Positions 1-13,607 are shown, counted from the stretch's first letter. The stretch: DNA of 64,000 nt from Crotophaga sulcirostris (GCA_013397455.1 VYZB01000330.1:203113-267112); one strand, 5' to 3'. The notes: generated by a model not told the origin, from the letters alone. Program-made: numbers and translations.

Positions 1-560
1 CTGCGGGGTGGGTTTGCGTGGGGAGAACCCCGCCGCCCCCGGGGGAGGGCAATTCCCGTCTGCTTGGTTATTTATTAATTGCCTCGAAGGGCTGGGATCC
101 GAGGGCAGCGGTTGGGCGGTGCAGGCGGTACCTGGGCAGGCACGGGGAGCGCTGCTCCGCTTGCCCCGCGTTCACCCCTTGTCTTTCCCTCAGGCTCCAG
201 CCCGGTTTGGTGCAGCCTTGGCAGAGACCAACAAGGAGAGGGAGCTCCATTGTCAGCGCGGTTTATGTAGCGATTTCTGCTTTTTAGGGAGGCCTTGACC
301 CCCACCCACCCCCGATATTCTACGGGGGCAGGGGTAGAAGGAGGGGCCTCCAGGGCTGGGTGGGGAAATTCATGGGTGCAGGAGCTGCTGTCCTAGGGCG
401 AAGCACCCAGCCATGGCTGCGAGGCGGCTCCTCCTCGGGGTGGGCGCTGCTGCTGCCGCCAGCGCTCCTGCACCGCCAGCCCCGGCTGCTGCTCGCCTTG
501 CCCGGCAGGGAGGGGGAGGGCATATTTCGGGTGCCCTCTAGAGTTCCAGAGCGTGTATTG
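1..560 (+). promoter_or_regulatory. ZMYM2: CpG-rich region, probable promoter edge of ZMYM2
   Basis: The stretch is strongly GC-rich with frequent CpG dinucleotides, for example around 28-45, 110-135, 145-175 and 405-505, and the density drops sharply after about 560. It holds several GC-box-like runs. It lies upstream of the ZMYM2 leader and coding exons on the same strand, which suits a CpG-island promoter and/or noncoding first exon. I cannot place the transcription start or an exon 1 boundary; a GGGTGGG at the very start could be a donor, but this is a guess. Broken reading frames here look like chance GC-rich ORFs. Confidence 0.5.
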
Positions 561-1299
561 ACATCCTTCAGGAGACACCCTTGGCCATCTTGAAATTTCA
601 TTTCCCTTCTTTCTCCAAGGCCTTTCTCCAATCTTGAAGCGAAGAGGAAGGAGAGGTTTAAAATTACCCAGCAATTTGCAGAGCGTACTCCAGTGTCTCT
701 CCTTTGTGCCTTCAGACTGGTTCTTTATGCCTGTAGGTTTGCTTTAGTGGTTTTGTTGGGCACTGTTGGTACGTTGGGTGCCTTGTTGGGGCTTCCGAGC
801 CATCTGCATTCCCTCTTCCCCAAAAGGCTTGGCTGTCAGTGGGGAAACCCACAGCTTCTTAATAGCAAGCATTTTTTATTTTGATTTTGATTTTCAAAGC
901 AGATTGTAATGTTGGGTTGACTAAGGAGAGGCTCCTTCCCAATGTAGGATTTGGGGTGTAATTTGACTTGGGTTTGTGCCCCGTTTAATCATGGGGTGTT
1001 TTTTAGCCACACGGGGTGATCTGAAATGGCAAAGCAGTGCAGCAAAGGAGGAGGTGAAGCAGGATGCTTGTGGGGAGAGGAGGTTCGGGGCGCTCTGGAG
1101 CTGGGGGTGCTGCAAAGGGCACGGCAGAGCCAATGCGCAACGTGCGCGCAGAGCAAAAAGGCAGCGCCTGCCACACGCTGTGAGCCCTTCACTCGGCGAC
1201 AGGAGAGGGGTTCTGGTCTTGCCATCTTCCCTACCACTTGTATCTTGAGATGTTGTGGGTTTTTTTCCTTTTTCCTCCCTTGCCATTTGATATAGTAGA
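561..1299 (+). other. Intron 1 sequence, no gene seen
   Basis: This is transition from the CpG-rich region into AT-richer intron. Apart from the CpG cluster near 1080-1205 I see no exon, RNA gene or recognisable repeat. The open frames on both strands overlap each other and show no protein-like pattern. Confidence 0.6.
1080..1205 (+). promoter_or_regulatory. Secondary CpG cluster with CCAAT box and NRF1-like half sites
   Basis: Inside otherwise CpG-poor sequence, this segment has about ten CpGs. A CCAAT box at 1130-1134 directly abuts TGCGCAACGTGCGCGC (1134-1149), which carries two GCGC half sites resembling those bound by NRF1, although the spacing is not the classical palindrome. It could be a CpG-island shore, an alternative promoter or an enhancer. 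No function is shown by the sequence alone. Confidence 0.35.
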
Positions 1300-1688
1300 T
1301 TGTAGAATTGTAGAATGATTTGAGTTGGAAGGGACCTTCAAGATCCAGTTTCAGCTGCCCTGCAATGGGCAGGAACACCTCCCAGTGGATCAGGTTGCTC
1401 AAGGCCCCATCCAAACTGGCCTTGAACACCTCTGGGGATGGGGCATCCATGACTTCTCTGGGCAACCTCTTGCAGTGTCTCGACACCCTCACATAAAGAG
1501 TTTCTCCCTAATATCTAATCTAAATCTCCCCTCTTTCAGCTTAGAACCACTCTTCCTCGTCCTGTCCCTGTGCTCCCTGGTAAAAAGCCTCTCCCCAGCT
1601 TTCCTGTAGCCCCCTTTAAGTACTGGGAGGCTGCTCTAAGGTCTCCCAAGAGCCTTCTCTAGGTTGAATAATCCCAACTCTCTCGGAT
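1300..1688 (-). mobile_element. CR1 LINE fragment, 3' part, antisense
   Basis: Read on the minus strand, this is the 3' portion of an avian CR1 non-LTR retrotransposon. The left edge carries short ATTCT-type terminal repeats (TGTAGAATTGTAGAATG) typical of the CR1 3' end, followed by the conserved TTGGAAGGGACC and GGGCAACCTCTT segments. The element is 5'-truncated, which is usual for CR1, and its reverse-transcriptase frame is broken. The flanks are ZMYM2 intron 1. Confidence 0.9.
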
Positions 1689-3837
1689 ATCCCAGATGTG
1701 CATAGCTTGCAGCTTTCTTTGTCACTTTTTGGTAGCTTAGACGTACGAAGAATAATTGTTTCTTGGCAAAACCTTACCGCTTAGGCGGAAGGCATCAGAT
1801 TGAGATTTATTCTGAACTTCTAAAATTACCAACTTCTTGAAAGACCCTGAGATTTTGTGTAGCCCATTATCATTAAAAACTGCTCTTTTCTAAACCTTGA
1901 CTTATTACTGTAGTTTTCAATTTTTAACTGTAATTTTCTTCACTCTTGCCATGTCTTGGATGTAAGGCTATCATCTAATTTTACTTCCGATTCATTATAC
2001 ATTACAGTCTTAACAGCTGTTCTGCTTTTTCTGATGCTACTTCATGCTAAAAAAGTTACTTCTAAGAGTGATGAAGGCAAATAATGCTTTGGGAGGAAGG
2101 AGGCTCTTGTGTTGGAAGGGAGTGAAAAAGGATGTTGCGTGCTGGAGCTAGTTTGAAAAAAATTATTGCAGCTTTGTGTGGCTGCCTATGAAAAGATGAG
2201 AATAGTGCCAAGAACAGCTGTATAGCTAAGATTCAGTAAACTTCAGTAAGCAGTTGCCAGCTGGTTTGTGAATTACACTAAGTCTTGCACAAAAGCATCC
2301 TAGTAGATGGCACATTGTTCTCATCCATGTGGGGTGGTGGCGGTGGTACAGCCTTTTGTCTAGCACGTGATTGGAGGTAAAAAGTGTATCCTGTGGCACT
2401 GATAGGCCATGTGGTTGTGTGAGGGAGTATATTTGGTGCTTGCTGCTGCAAAGTTAGCTCCAGGAACCAAACTGCTCAGCTGCAATTTGTGAAATAATGG
2501 TGATTATAGGATGTTGTGAGGTAGTTAAACTAAATAACTTGTTTCAATAAAAGACTGTCTTAATTAGAGTATCTAATAAATTTGCTTTGTGTTATTGTTA
2601 TTAATCTCCTTTGACCTCAAATATATGATTGCATTCTACTGTTGATTACCTTGGAATAATACGCTAAGAGGGATTTGTATCAACAGGAATGTACAAATGC
2701 CAGTGAAAAAGTGAAAGCAAGTTTGTCTTCTGCAGAGCTTGTTGAAGTGTGCAGGGGGGATATGGGACCCAAACTGGTACAACCTCTTTCAGACTTTTCT
2801 TGGCTTTCTTTCAGTTTTTTTCATCCAGCAGCATCACGAACAGTTTTGCATTGTTAGTTTTGATTTTGGTTTCGAGGACTAAATGCAGAATTATTAAAGT
2901 TCTGTCATGTCAAAGTTCGCAACCAATACACTCTGCAACAAAAGCAGAATGGGGACTTGTATGAAGACTTTGCATCATGTGTTGTTATTAATGGAAAATC
3001 CAGTGTTCATGAAGAACTGTTTCTTTTTTTCTGCATGACACGTACATCACAAATAACAATGAATTCAACCTAGCTGTGGAAAGGGATTGAAATTTGAAGT
3101 TTGCAAGAGTTCAAGACTAGTAAGCTGTTGCTTCTGAGAATTTGAGGTAGTACTTGCCTCGTGAGGCTCTTAAAGCCTTTTGTACTACAGGAGTTTTGTT
3201 GTCTGCTGAAACTGTTAAGTTTAACTTAACAGCTGAAAAAACTTTTTGGCAACTTCTTTTTAACTTCATTTCAGTGATTTAATTTTACTAAGTGAATGCT
3301 CCAGGAAGATAACTGGGTCTCTGAGAGAGTTGAGTCGAGACTTAGTTTCTTAGTTACTTGTAACCTATCCTACATGCTGCTGGCAGTAGATGCGAACTTG
3401 GTGTATGACGCTTAGATGTTAGTATTAAAACTCTTTGTTTTGGACCAAGATTTGTAATTTTTTCAGATAGTGTTTCGTTCTTGCAGGAGAAATTTTAGTT
3501 AGAAGGGAGCAGTGTGAGACTTCTGGAATGCAATTACATAGTATGTCCTTCAGTTAACGTTTTGACAATATTGATTTTGTATCATATCCCTCCAGCTGTA
3601 GAATAGCTTCCAGCTCCTGCTGGTTGGTGCCCACGCAGCATGCAGTGGTGTAGATACACTTTTAATGGTCCCACCACCTTTTCTGGGAGGGAGAAGCCTT
3701 ATTTTCTGTATCACTGTTCTCAGGTGCTTCTGTGGTTTCTAATGCATCAACAAACCTTGTGTCATCGTTGCCGTGTGAATCTCCATCCCTTACTCCGACT
3801 GAGATGGCTAAGGAGCATTCATTGCTGGTCTGGTTGG
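1689..3837 (+). other. Intron 1 sequence, no gene seen
   Basis: AT-rich intronic sequence with no recognisable exon, RNA gene or repeat. The short open frames near 2675-2964 and 3640-3953 have no protein-like composition, and the last of these runs into the CR1 that follows. Confidence 0.55.
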
Positions 3838-4476
3838 CTTGGGTGAATATGAGCCACCAATGTGCCCAGGTAGCCAAGAAGGCCAATAGCATCCTGGCTT
3901 GTATCAGAAATGGTGTGACCAGCACGAGCAGGGAAGTGATTGCACCCCTGTAGTGGCTGCATTTTGAATGGCATGTTCAGTTTTTGTCTCCTCACTACAA
4001 AGAAGAACATTGAGGGGCTAGAGTGCGTGCAAAGAAGGGAAACAAAGCTGGAGAAGGATCTGGAGAACAAGTGTTACGAAGAGTGGCTGAGGGAACTGGG
4101 GTTGTTTAGTCTGGAGACAGGAGACTGATGGGGAGATCTTTATCACTGTCTACAGCTACTTGAAAGGAGGTTGTAACAAGGTGGGCATTGGTCTCTTCTC
4201 CTGAGTGAGGAGATAGGATGGGAGGAAATGGCCTCAAGTTGCATGAGGAGAGGTTTAGACTGGGAGTTAGGAAAAACGTCTTCACCGAAGGGGTTGTCAA
4301 GCACTGGAACAGAACTGCCCAGGGAAGTGGTGAAGTCACCATCCCTGGAGGTATTTAAAAGACATATTGATGTGGCACTTAGGGACATGGTTTAGTGGTG
4401 GATTTGACAGTGTTAGGTTTATGATTGGATTAAATGATCTTCAAGGTCTTCTCCAACCTAAATGATTCTGTGATTT
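3838..4476 (+). mobile_element. CR1 LINE fragment, sense
   Basis: This is the 3' part of CR1 in the same orientation as ZMYM2. It begins in the C-terminal part of the reverse-transcriptase ORF (GTGCCCAGGTAGCCAAGAAG), runs through the conserved HWN-type segment (AAGCACTGGAACAG, about 4290), and ends with the CR1 tail CCAACCTAAATGATTCTGTG. Stops and small indels interrupt the frame, so it is an inactive remnant. Confidence 0.92.
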
Positions 4477-7400
4477 CAGTGCCACTTATTATACTTACAT
4501 TGGTTCTGCAATTTAAAGTTTCTGTCAGCTTTCAGAAATTACCAATTTTAAGACAAACCCCATGTTTATTCTGTGGAACTCTGTGCAAGTAGAGTTCAAT
4601 AGGACTCACACACACGGTCAAAGTTTTGTTATGTCTGTATGGATGAGAACATGAAGACATGCAATAGAAGATATCAGCACTTGTCCTTCATAGATAGGTT
4701 AGATCATAACTGTTCGCTGAGGGATTCTGAAGCCTCCATCTGAAGTGTCTCATGGATTGGACATGTCAATGATGAGACTTATTTTCTTACTCTCGTTTGC
4801 TATCAGAACAAAATTATTTCAATCAACAGTTGTAATACAGATGACAAATTCAGATTTTACTAGTCTGACATAAATAACATAGTTTAATCAGGTCTGTGGT
4901 CAACTGAGAGTCTCCAGTGGCATGATTGCCACCGGTATGCTTTCCAAGCTGCTCTGTGGAGGGTATTTAATTACGCCTTGTAGATTTGTCCTAATGCTTA
5001 AGCACTCCATCTTTGTCTGTGTTACCCAGACTTTTTGGAGCTGTCTTCACCATAATGTCCTTCTCTGCCTCTTCCACCATCAGGCACTGGAGAATAATCT
5101 GGTGGAGTGGCAGGGATTCATCACTGAGGCAGGGGTTCAGAAGCAAGTGTTCAGTGTAGTGAACAGAGCAGCTGCAGTAATGCTTTGAAACGTACTCTCC
5201 CCAGCCATGCTGTGTAAGTAGCACAAGATGATTGTGGTAGGGTTTTTATTTGATTTGTTTAAGGTTGGCTGAGATGAGACTACTTAATCATGCATTGGTG
5301 GTGTAGAGAAAGGATAGCTCTAGGTCTCTAAAATACTTACCACTTAACATATATTACTGCTTTACCTAAAATAAATGAATCGGGCACTCTCAACTGTACA
5401 TTAAGGTTAATAAACTTTTTTCATTTTCACATTCTTGCAAGTCTGTCAGAATCCTTCAGTTTGTTTCCCTGTAACTTCTAAAAGCCATAATACCCAAGTT
5501 TGTCTACCTGGTGCTGTACACAAGTCTATGAAGACATTCTGGTCAGTCTAATACTTAGTGACATTTGCTAAGCAGGATGTCACCTTAATTGCACCTTTTC
5601 CTCTGTTCAATAGATTGTACAAAGTAGTGATGTACTCTTGGTCACACACTTTGTTAACTGATAGGACAACTACTTAGATACTTACACCATAGCTCACTGA
5701 TCTAACTAGATCATTAGGAGAAACCAGTGGCATTATGGAAGAGTTAGTACTAGTTTCTACATGCAGTTTCCTTGGTTATTTTCTTGTGAAGGATGGTGTT
5801 GCAAGAAGATGGTAGCATTGGGCGTAACCCGTAGAATCACTGTGTGCACAGTTCTCTAATATAGGCCTGCTATGGCTCGTAGTCACTCTTAGAAACATGG
5901 ACCTGTTTGTTTTCCTCATGCAGACTTTTGTTGGAAGCACGTTGGCGTCTTGTGTTCCTTTAGACTCTTCTGTGCTGTATGACCATACTGAACTTTAAAC
6001 AAAAGCCCACCCATGATGCAACTATCTTTTTTTTCCTTTCCCCCGCCCTCTCCTTGAAAGGTTAACCTTGGGGAAAACTTTATTTCTTTCTGGAGTTCCT
6101 TTTCTTTAGATGTCAGTAAGACCTCTCCACTTTCACATTTACCCCTAGTACTACATCAGATTTCTCTATAAGTTATTTTGTTAATCTGATACATGAACTC
6201 GGCTATCGCCTCTGTACGGATGACCTTCAAGTCTCTCTCTCTTCTGGACTTGCTGCTTTCTACACCAGCTAAATCTCTGTGTGTGTTTTTGACTTCTCTT
6301 TGTGGATGTCTGACCTTTAGCTCAGGCTGCTATCGCAAAGGCAATCCTTCCTCCCCAATAAAAAAACTCTGTGCCGTCTGTCACTTGTGAACAGCATTGA
6401 CATGAGGTCTCTGCTTTGAGCCTGTAATCTTGCCCTTGTTTTAGACACAGCGCGTGCTGCTCTTCTAACAGACTGCAGATTTTTTCCATGTAATACGCTG
6501 TCTCTTAATAGTTAATAAACAATTAAGTGTTCATTATTTAGTTGTGTTAATAAACCTCATGATTAAATCTCATACCTTGCCTTTGATCTCTGTATCTTGT
6601 GGTAACAGTTTTTCTTTCGATTGTGGTTAAAATGATCCTACTCTGTTGGTACGGATCCAGAATCCTGAACAAGAGTGCTTTCCTCATCTGCTTTGACTGT
6701 CTGGTCTTTTTGCATCTTATATTTTACGGTTGTGAAAGTAACAGGTTGTTTGCCTTTAATTTAAAGTTGGATGTTAGCTGTGAAGTATATTATCTATGTT
6801 TTTTTTGTGGTATTAATGAGTTTTTAAGTGCTATTTAGAAGGTGAAGTCATGGGAAGTTTAAACACATTTGTTCTTTCTCTTATGATGCTCCTCATGCTT
6901 GGAGAAGTTCCCTGTGTGCACCCTTTAAAGAAGTTGCAACCTGGTAATGCAAAAGTAGCCAACTTTAGGAAGCAAAGCCTACTAAAAACAAACCTAAGCC
7001 ACCACCTTTCCTGTCACCCTGGGACTCAAACACGCCATCCTTAGGACAAGAACTACTTCTAACTATTGTTTATGGTGGTGCTGCTTCCTTGTATTCTCCT
7101 TTTTGTCTCTCTCCATCTGTTGTCCCTTATGTTTAAGTTGTTTGCTCTTTGAACAGTCTGATTCTGTGTTTGAACAGTGGCCAGCATGATGTGGTCTCTA
7201 ACTTGGCTCCTACAAGTCTCTGATAAGAGTTGCAATATAAGGGTGTGGTGTCAGTGTCTTTTTTTTTTTCCTTGTCTCTTTTTTTTTTTTTTCCCTTTTC
7301 GGTGCGGATCTGAGTCTGGTAGGCACGTGTGTGTCACAGTGGTGGGCAACCAGCTGCAGGAACCGACAGACTGGTCCATAAACCCTCCCTGTTAGCTGAG

Positions 7401-7546
7401 GCAACTGTGTACCTTCAGGATTGGGATGGCTGTTGAGATCCCACAGCTGGTGGTGAAAGAAAATGGATTTGCGGTATTGCTCTGACCTACTGATTGAACG
7501 AACACTCAGTCCCCAGAAGAACCTTAAACTGTGACTGGACCAGACT
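4477..7546 (+). other. Intron 1 sequence, no gene seen
   Basis: Long AT-rich stretch with T-runs at about 7258-7292. I see no exon, RNA gene or recognisable transposon. The open frames at 4922-5188, 6193-6390 and 6599-6838 look random. Confidence 0.55.
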
Positions 7547-7826
7547 TGGTCTCTGCTCCCAAGTAACAAACCATAGAACGAGAGGAGATGGTCTCAGGTT
7601 GCACCAGGACAGGTTTAGAGTGGTCATTAGGAAGTATTCCTTCATGGAAACGGTCATCAGGCACTGGAACAGGGAAGCAATTGAATCTTCATCCTTGGAG
7701 GAATTTAAGACATATAGATGTGGTGCTTAGGGACATGGTTTAGTGGTGGACTTAGCAGTGTTAGGTTTATGGTTGGACTTGGAAACGACCTTTAAGATCA
7801 TCAACCTAAACAATTCTGTGGTTCTC
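7547..7826 (+). mobile_element. CR1 LINE 3' fragment, sense
   Basis: A short 5'-truncated CR1 copy starts at the segment equivalent to GGTCTCTTCTCCCAAGTAAC. It keeps the CAGGCACTGGAACAG and TTAGGGACATGGTTTAGTGG blocks and ends near CAATTCTGTGGTTCT. It is moderately decayed with several deletions and lies in ZMYM2 intron 1. Confidence 0.9.
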
Positions 7827-10154
7827 TTAAACCTGAAATAATTCCATCATTTTGTTTGAGCAAGAATTGATGATTAATATACCAACCTATATACATTTAA
7901 GAATTCTTACTAAACTGGAAGAATTTAGCTGATGTCTTTTGAATTAATAGCTAATATTTCTGTGTGCATGGGTTTCGGGAGATTTTGTTTATTTTGTTCT
8001 GCTTGTGGTGGTGGCAGTGATTGCGTTATTTTTGAAAAATGTTGATTCAGAAGGTGAGGTTTTGTTCTGGTAAATGGTGTCTCATTAAAGAAGCCAAGTA
8101 GTGTCTGGGGAGGCCAGATAAGAAGTTCTCTATAATACATATAACTTAAAAAAAACCAAAACAATTTAGAAATGACAGAAAATGAAGAGCGCAACAAGGG
8201 TTGTTTGTTTTTTACGAGACACAAATGTTGGCTGTGTCTTGGAATTGTTGCCTTTGTTACTGTGTTTGGCCATCATTATGTACAATTCTATCTAAAGAAT
8301 TAATACATACAACTAGTGAGATGATCTGACTAATATTGTGTATAGTACAGCAGTTATGATGTGAAACTGAGTCCAGCATTTTTTAATAATTAAAGGGAAT
8401 TGGAGAGTTTGAAGAAGATATACAATAATGACTTAAGAAGGAATGGAAAACATACTTCCTATTAACAGACTTAAGGATGTGACAATCCTGGTCTAGGGGA
8501 GACTGTGCCCAATACCATTAGGTAATAGGGTGCTTTTCTCATCTCTCTCAATGTTAAAGGCTTAATTTCTTGAGTGCTGATTATTGCCTAAGCAGTACAA
8601 ATTCATACAGGGAACAGAGCCTCGCCTTTCAGCAGGTAGGATAACTAGGAGTTTAGTTAACTAAGATTTGGAATACCTTATTGAGGCATCCTTTTCTTTT
8701 TGGGCAAGAAGTTTAGAGAGGATTTGAAAAGCGCCCCACTAACAAAGTTAAAAAAATATATATTTTTTATAAGGCTTGGAATATACTTTATGTTCTGCAG
8801 GTCTTTCCAGTTGCAGATTTGTACTCAAAAGACAAAACATTGGCTTAAAACAAATGCTGTGTAGTGCATTCTTCATGGGGTTAAATTCTAATAAGCATGT
8901 ATGTTTGGTTGTGTGACCGTTTAAACCAGCCTACCTTAGGGTTTTCATTGTCCTCTCTTCTCTTTACCAATGGTGGCCTTCTGTTTCTTTTTGGGGGAGT
9001 CAGTTTAGCTCCATGAATCACTGCAGTCAAATTTTTTGGGGGGAGGGGAGCTGTGTAGGTGTTGGGTGGTTGCTCATTTTTTTGTATTTCAGTTTTCTAC
9101 TGTGTTAGCTCCCATGGCAAACTGGCTGTTAAGACCCATGGACAGCAAGAGAGAATGAGTTGTGGGAGAGAGGAGTGGGAATTCAAAACCACAGTGGTCC
9201 TGTCCTAGACTGGATGTGGTTTGTCGTTGTGGAACTGCAGCCTTAGCAAATACAAAACGCATCTTGTTGTTTAAAAATAAAGCTACCTTTTACTTTTTAA
9301 AACTAATTTTTAAAACTGGAGTCTTGACTGCGTAGTGTAACTTGAAGCCAGCCAGCGGGTGCAGCTGTGAAAACCTATCGTACTTGCCTTGCTGACGGTA
9401 TCCATTCTTGCCTTGGATCCCATTTCGTGTCAACCTTACCTCAGCAGAAAACTTGAACTATTTTGTGGTTGTTTTTTCATTTCTTCCCCTTCCTTTTTTT
9501 TTTTTTTCTCATTTTGTTTATGATGTTAAAATTTTCTTCCCTTTACTGTACTGTAGTTTCATTGGCTGTTGACTTGACCATAGTCTACATGGGTTTCCCT
9601 CCTATATGTAGCATAGTATTTATGCACTCTTAAAGAAATTTGGGTTTCTTTTCTGAATTAGTAGATGCATTGAATGCTAACCACTGCAGGTAAATTCTCT
9701 GGAATAAGCTTCTCCATACTGGACCAAAAATACTAGGTTGTTAGCTGAATTGAGTATTTGTAAGGGATGAAAAATCTGGTTGAGACTAGTGGCTGATGGT
9801 AGTTACTGTTAAAGACAAAGAAAATTCTCTGTCTACAAAGTTCATGTTCATTCACAAACAACATTATGACAGTTTTTCCTCCTTCTAAGCACATGCAAAA
9901 GTGAAAAGAAAGGATTTTAAAAGCATTAGTAAAAAAGATTTGTGCACTTGGGCACTGAGAAACTGGGTGTGCAATTAGACATGGTGGTTACCAGTTACCC
10001 ATGCAGAAGTACTTTGTTTGATGGGCTGTATGTATATGAATGTAGACTGCCTGCAGGTTTAAAAATTAAAGCCCTAACCAAACAAGAGGAAGCACTAATA
10101 AAGAATATAATAAAAAGTCCTTGTTGATTATTAGTAAGGGATCTTAATTTCCAA
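7827..10154 (+). other. Intron 1 sequence, no gene seen
   Basis: AT-rich intron with poly-T tracts (around 9498-9509). The stretch at about 10130-10180 resembles, weakly, the GDFN-type endonuclease segment of a LINE ORF2 and may be a very old 5' piece of the CR1 that follows. Otherwise nothing is recognised. Confidence 0.45.
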
Positions 10155-10820
10155 AATGTATGGGAATAGTACAGGCTGGGCACTGATAGGATAGAAAGCC
10201 ACTTCAGGTAGTCCTGGTGGACAGCGAGTTGGACGTGGATGATGCACCCTGCCAGGGATGAATGCAGACAGCAGACCAGACTGAATTAAGCAAGCCTGTA
10301 GCTGGCAGTTTTGAAGAAGTGATTGTTCTCTGCTGTTTGATACTTGGGAGACCATCTACGGTGTTTAGTCCAGTTTTGGGCAGACCGTGTTGTAGAGGGC
10401 CGCCAGCCTAGAGGGCTGCAACACGTAACAAAAGAAGGCTGAGAGGGGTGGCTGTGTTTACTCTAAAGCGGGAGCTGGCAGAACATGTTACTACTGTCTT
10501 CAACTAATTAATGAAAAACTGTAGAGAAGATAAAGCCAGACTCTTCTTGGAGATGCACATTGATAGGATGGCAAGTGATGGGAATAAGTTGCAGCACATG
10601 AAATTCTGAAGGGCGAACACAATCCGAACACTGGAAGAGGGTGTCCAGAGAGGCTGGAAAATCTGTATCTTTATAGATATTCAAAACTCTGTTGGATATG
10701 ATCAGAACAACCTGAATTAACTTCTAAGATGGATCTTGTTTCCAATTTGTCCCCATTGTGAACTAGGGTGGATTTGGTAAGATGGTACCCAGTGGTCCCT
10801 TCCAACATCAGCTGTTCCAT
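10155..10820 (+). mobile_element. Old, highly diverged CR1 LINE fragment, sense
   Basis: This copy is much more decayed than its neighbours. Recognisable blocks are the GTGTTTAGTCCAGTTTTGGG region (about 10360), the paired GGCCGCCAGCCTAGAGGGCT segment (about 10400), AGGCTGAGAGGGGTGGCTGT (about 10437), and the tail GTGGTCCCTTCCAACATC (about 10790). The divergence suggests an older CR1 subfamily. Boundaries are approximate. Confidence 0.75.
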
Positions 10821-13607
10821 TAAACTTCCAGTGTTTCAACCAAATCTGATGTCATTTACTGACCAGAAAGATGCTCTCCACTGATAGGCAGTGCTTTACT
10901 ATTTTTGGACACTTCCTCCCTCCTCCCTGCCCCAACCCAAAAATAAGAATTTGGGCTGTTTTGGTAGAATAGTTAATAAAATGTAAATGCATAAAATACT
11001 GTTGAAAAACTGCTTCTTAAAATTACTTTACATGTACTGACTTTCTGTAAAATACACTTTTTTTAAAGAAGATTAACTTCTTATTCTGTTGATAAATCAG
11101 TCTCTTTCTGAACGTATAGTTCTACAGGATTCATTAGATCTAGATCTCATCCTCTCCCACTGAAGATTTCTCTTTCTTGTCTTGGGTGTTTTTTCCAGAT
11201 TTGATTGGTTTATATGTGATTGACTGTACCCCCAGTTTCTTATAACTACAAATTTGAAAGCTTGCAGGCTACTTGTGTATATTAGGTGCTTATAGTTTAT
11301 TACAGTCACTACAATCACAATGGAATTGTATCAAAATATGACCAGTGCAGCTATACCTCTTATGAAAGATAGAGAAATAGAATTTTGCATTGTTGTAGAA
11401 CTTTTTCTCATTAGTACCTCTACTAAATTTGGAGCAGTTGCTGTGATACATTTGTTTGGGGAGTACTTCCAACCCTGCTCCCCAGAACGTGTAATAATTA
11501 AATGCTATTTTAAAGGGATTTTACATTTTGTGTATCACTGTATCAATTTTATTTCTTGAATGCTGGCAAAAGCTAGACACTTCATAGATTTGAATTCTCA
11601 ATTAATATTCATTGATCCCTGTGGAGCAAGAGTAAGGCACGTTTTTGAACTGTGTGCTATGACCCACTGACATTTATCAGTGGCCTGTATTCCAGTCCAG
11701 ACTTCTAAATTATTTTACTATTCTCAGATCTGTTTCTGATCTAGCCATTCAGTACGCATTTTTTTCCTATTAAGTGTTACATTTTTTAAAATTAAGAGAC
11801 ATTAGATGGTAATTTGGCCTCTTTGTGTGCTGTATTAAGACTGCTTGCTACCTTTTATTTTTCAGTGTTTTATTTGCCATTTTCATATCTTCAGCGCAGT
11901 GTTTCTCTACTGTTACTGTACTACTCCCTTTCCACTTAGGTCATCTTTCAAGTCTGTTGCTGTGGTTTAGTGTTACCTGCTTTCCTGGAAATAGATATGT
12001 ATTTGGATCTAAGTAATAGATAGGCATTTAGATATAACTTCTTCTGTGGGTCCTTTGGTTCTTTGTCTGCTTTTACCTTTCTGTTCCATTTATAATAAAG
12101 GTTATCTTTAAGCAGCATGTTGCTGCTTGAGTAGTGGAGAGGGAAAATCTATTACTACTGCATTACACATAATGGTTTTTAAGGCTAGAGGTGTGCTGGG
12201 TTCTTGCTGATCAACACCTTTTCATGGTTAAACAGCCATGAAATACATTGAAAGTGTGTGTATAAGGGGCAGAAGATATATGTTGGTGTGGCTGCCCTAA
12301 AGCTTACACGTAGTTAGTCAGCATTATGAGTTTGATTTACCATGAATTGCTATGCCAGATGCTGCTTATTCCTCTATGAGTAATCTTGACATGATAGATG
12401 CTTGATGCGGATATGTTTGCATTCAAGATAACCCTGAATAGAATCAAGTTTGAGATTGAATTTTTTTTTCTGTTCATGCGTACGGGGGAGAAATTCTTAA
12501 TTGAGTAGGAAGACCCAAGGAAGAGGCTATGTTTAACTAAAGCTATTCAAATGTTCCTGGAAATATCAGTTGGAAACCAAGTGTCAGCATTCACTTGTGA
12601 CACTGGTGGCTGAAGTGCAGTTAAACTGCTTTGGGGATACCGAAATGTGTGTTTTCAGTAAGCTTAGGTCTGTGTGTTAATAGTTTTTCTTTTGAATAAA
12701 CTCAACTACCTCAAAATATTTCTTTTGCTTTTTAGGTCTTGTCTTTTTACCATTCTTAGTTGCTGTCTTTGGTGGATTACAGGTCTTTGTGCGTATCCTT
12801 TTCTCTTAAAATTCCTGAAAACTGTCTGACAAACACAGCGTGGGTATTATGTAATGCTTTTAGTAGCTAATTTCTTCTATCCATAAAACTCCTTTGAAAA
12901 TTTGGGGAAAGAAGGAAATTCCAAACCTATTGGAAAGTGAATTCTGGAGTAGCATCTCTAGGCTGGAGCGATGACAACTGAGGCTTTTCTGGTGGTGGTA
13001 CTCAGACAATGGATAGATTAGATTTGTGGGTCTAAACTTAGTGTCCTGTTCCTGAAAGATCTTTTGTGCCTGTTGAGAAACAGCAATATGAATACATTGA
13101 TAGGTTAGTGTTATGTTATTCAGACTTTTGGTTAATATTTATAATGAACTTGTATCATATTTTAAGAAAGAGCCTTGTTTTACTTTGGTGTTATGAATGC
13201 TTGCACTTGAGTTTAGCCTGGAGTATGCAAATATTTATCAGTAGCCTGATTTGTGTGTGAAGCTGGCAGACTGCTGCATAGCTGTATCCTTGTGGCCTCC
13301 ACATAGTACGTTAAGGTTGCTTAAAGTCTTGCAGGTTTCAGATACCCTGCTGATTGTTGTCAGTGGATATACACGCTTTAATGCTCAGTCTGTCACTGCT
13401 TGCTTTGGTGTCAGTTACCGTGTGCGTTTTGGAGAGTTTTATGCAGTATTTGCTGTCAGGGTAGGGCAGTTCAGTCTGTGGCTGTCAGCTCGTCACTACT
13501 ATCCTGTCTGCTAAAGTGATCGCTACACTAGTTCAGAGCTGTGGCACCAACCCTTGTTATGTTCAGGCACAGCTCTTAGTGTTGTTGCACAGAGATTTTT
13601 GTGTTGG
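10821..13607 (+). other. Intron 1 sequence, no gene seen
   Basis: AT-rich intron with scattered short open frames on both strands, none protein-like. No transposon, RNA gene or exon is recognised. Confidence 0.55.

Noticed and set aside
8..674. Several overlapping open frames in the first 700 bases
   Set aside because: GC-rich sequence lacks stop codons by chance; frames overlap on both strands and none resembles a protein.
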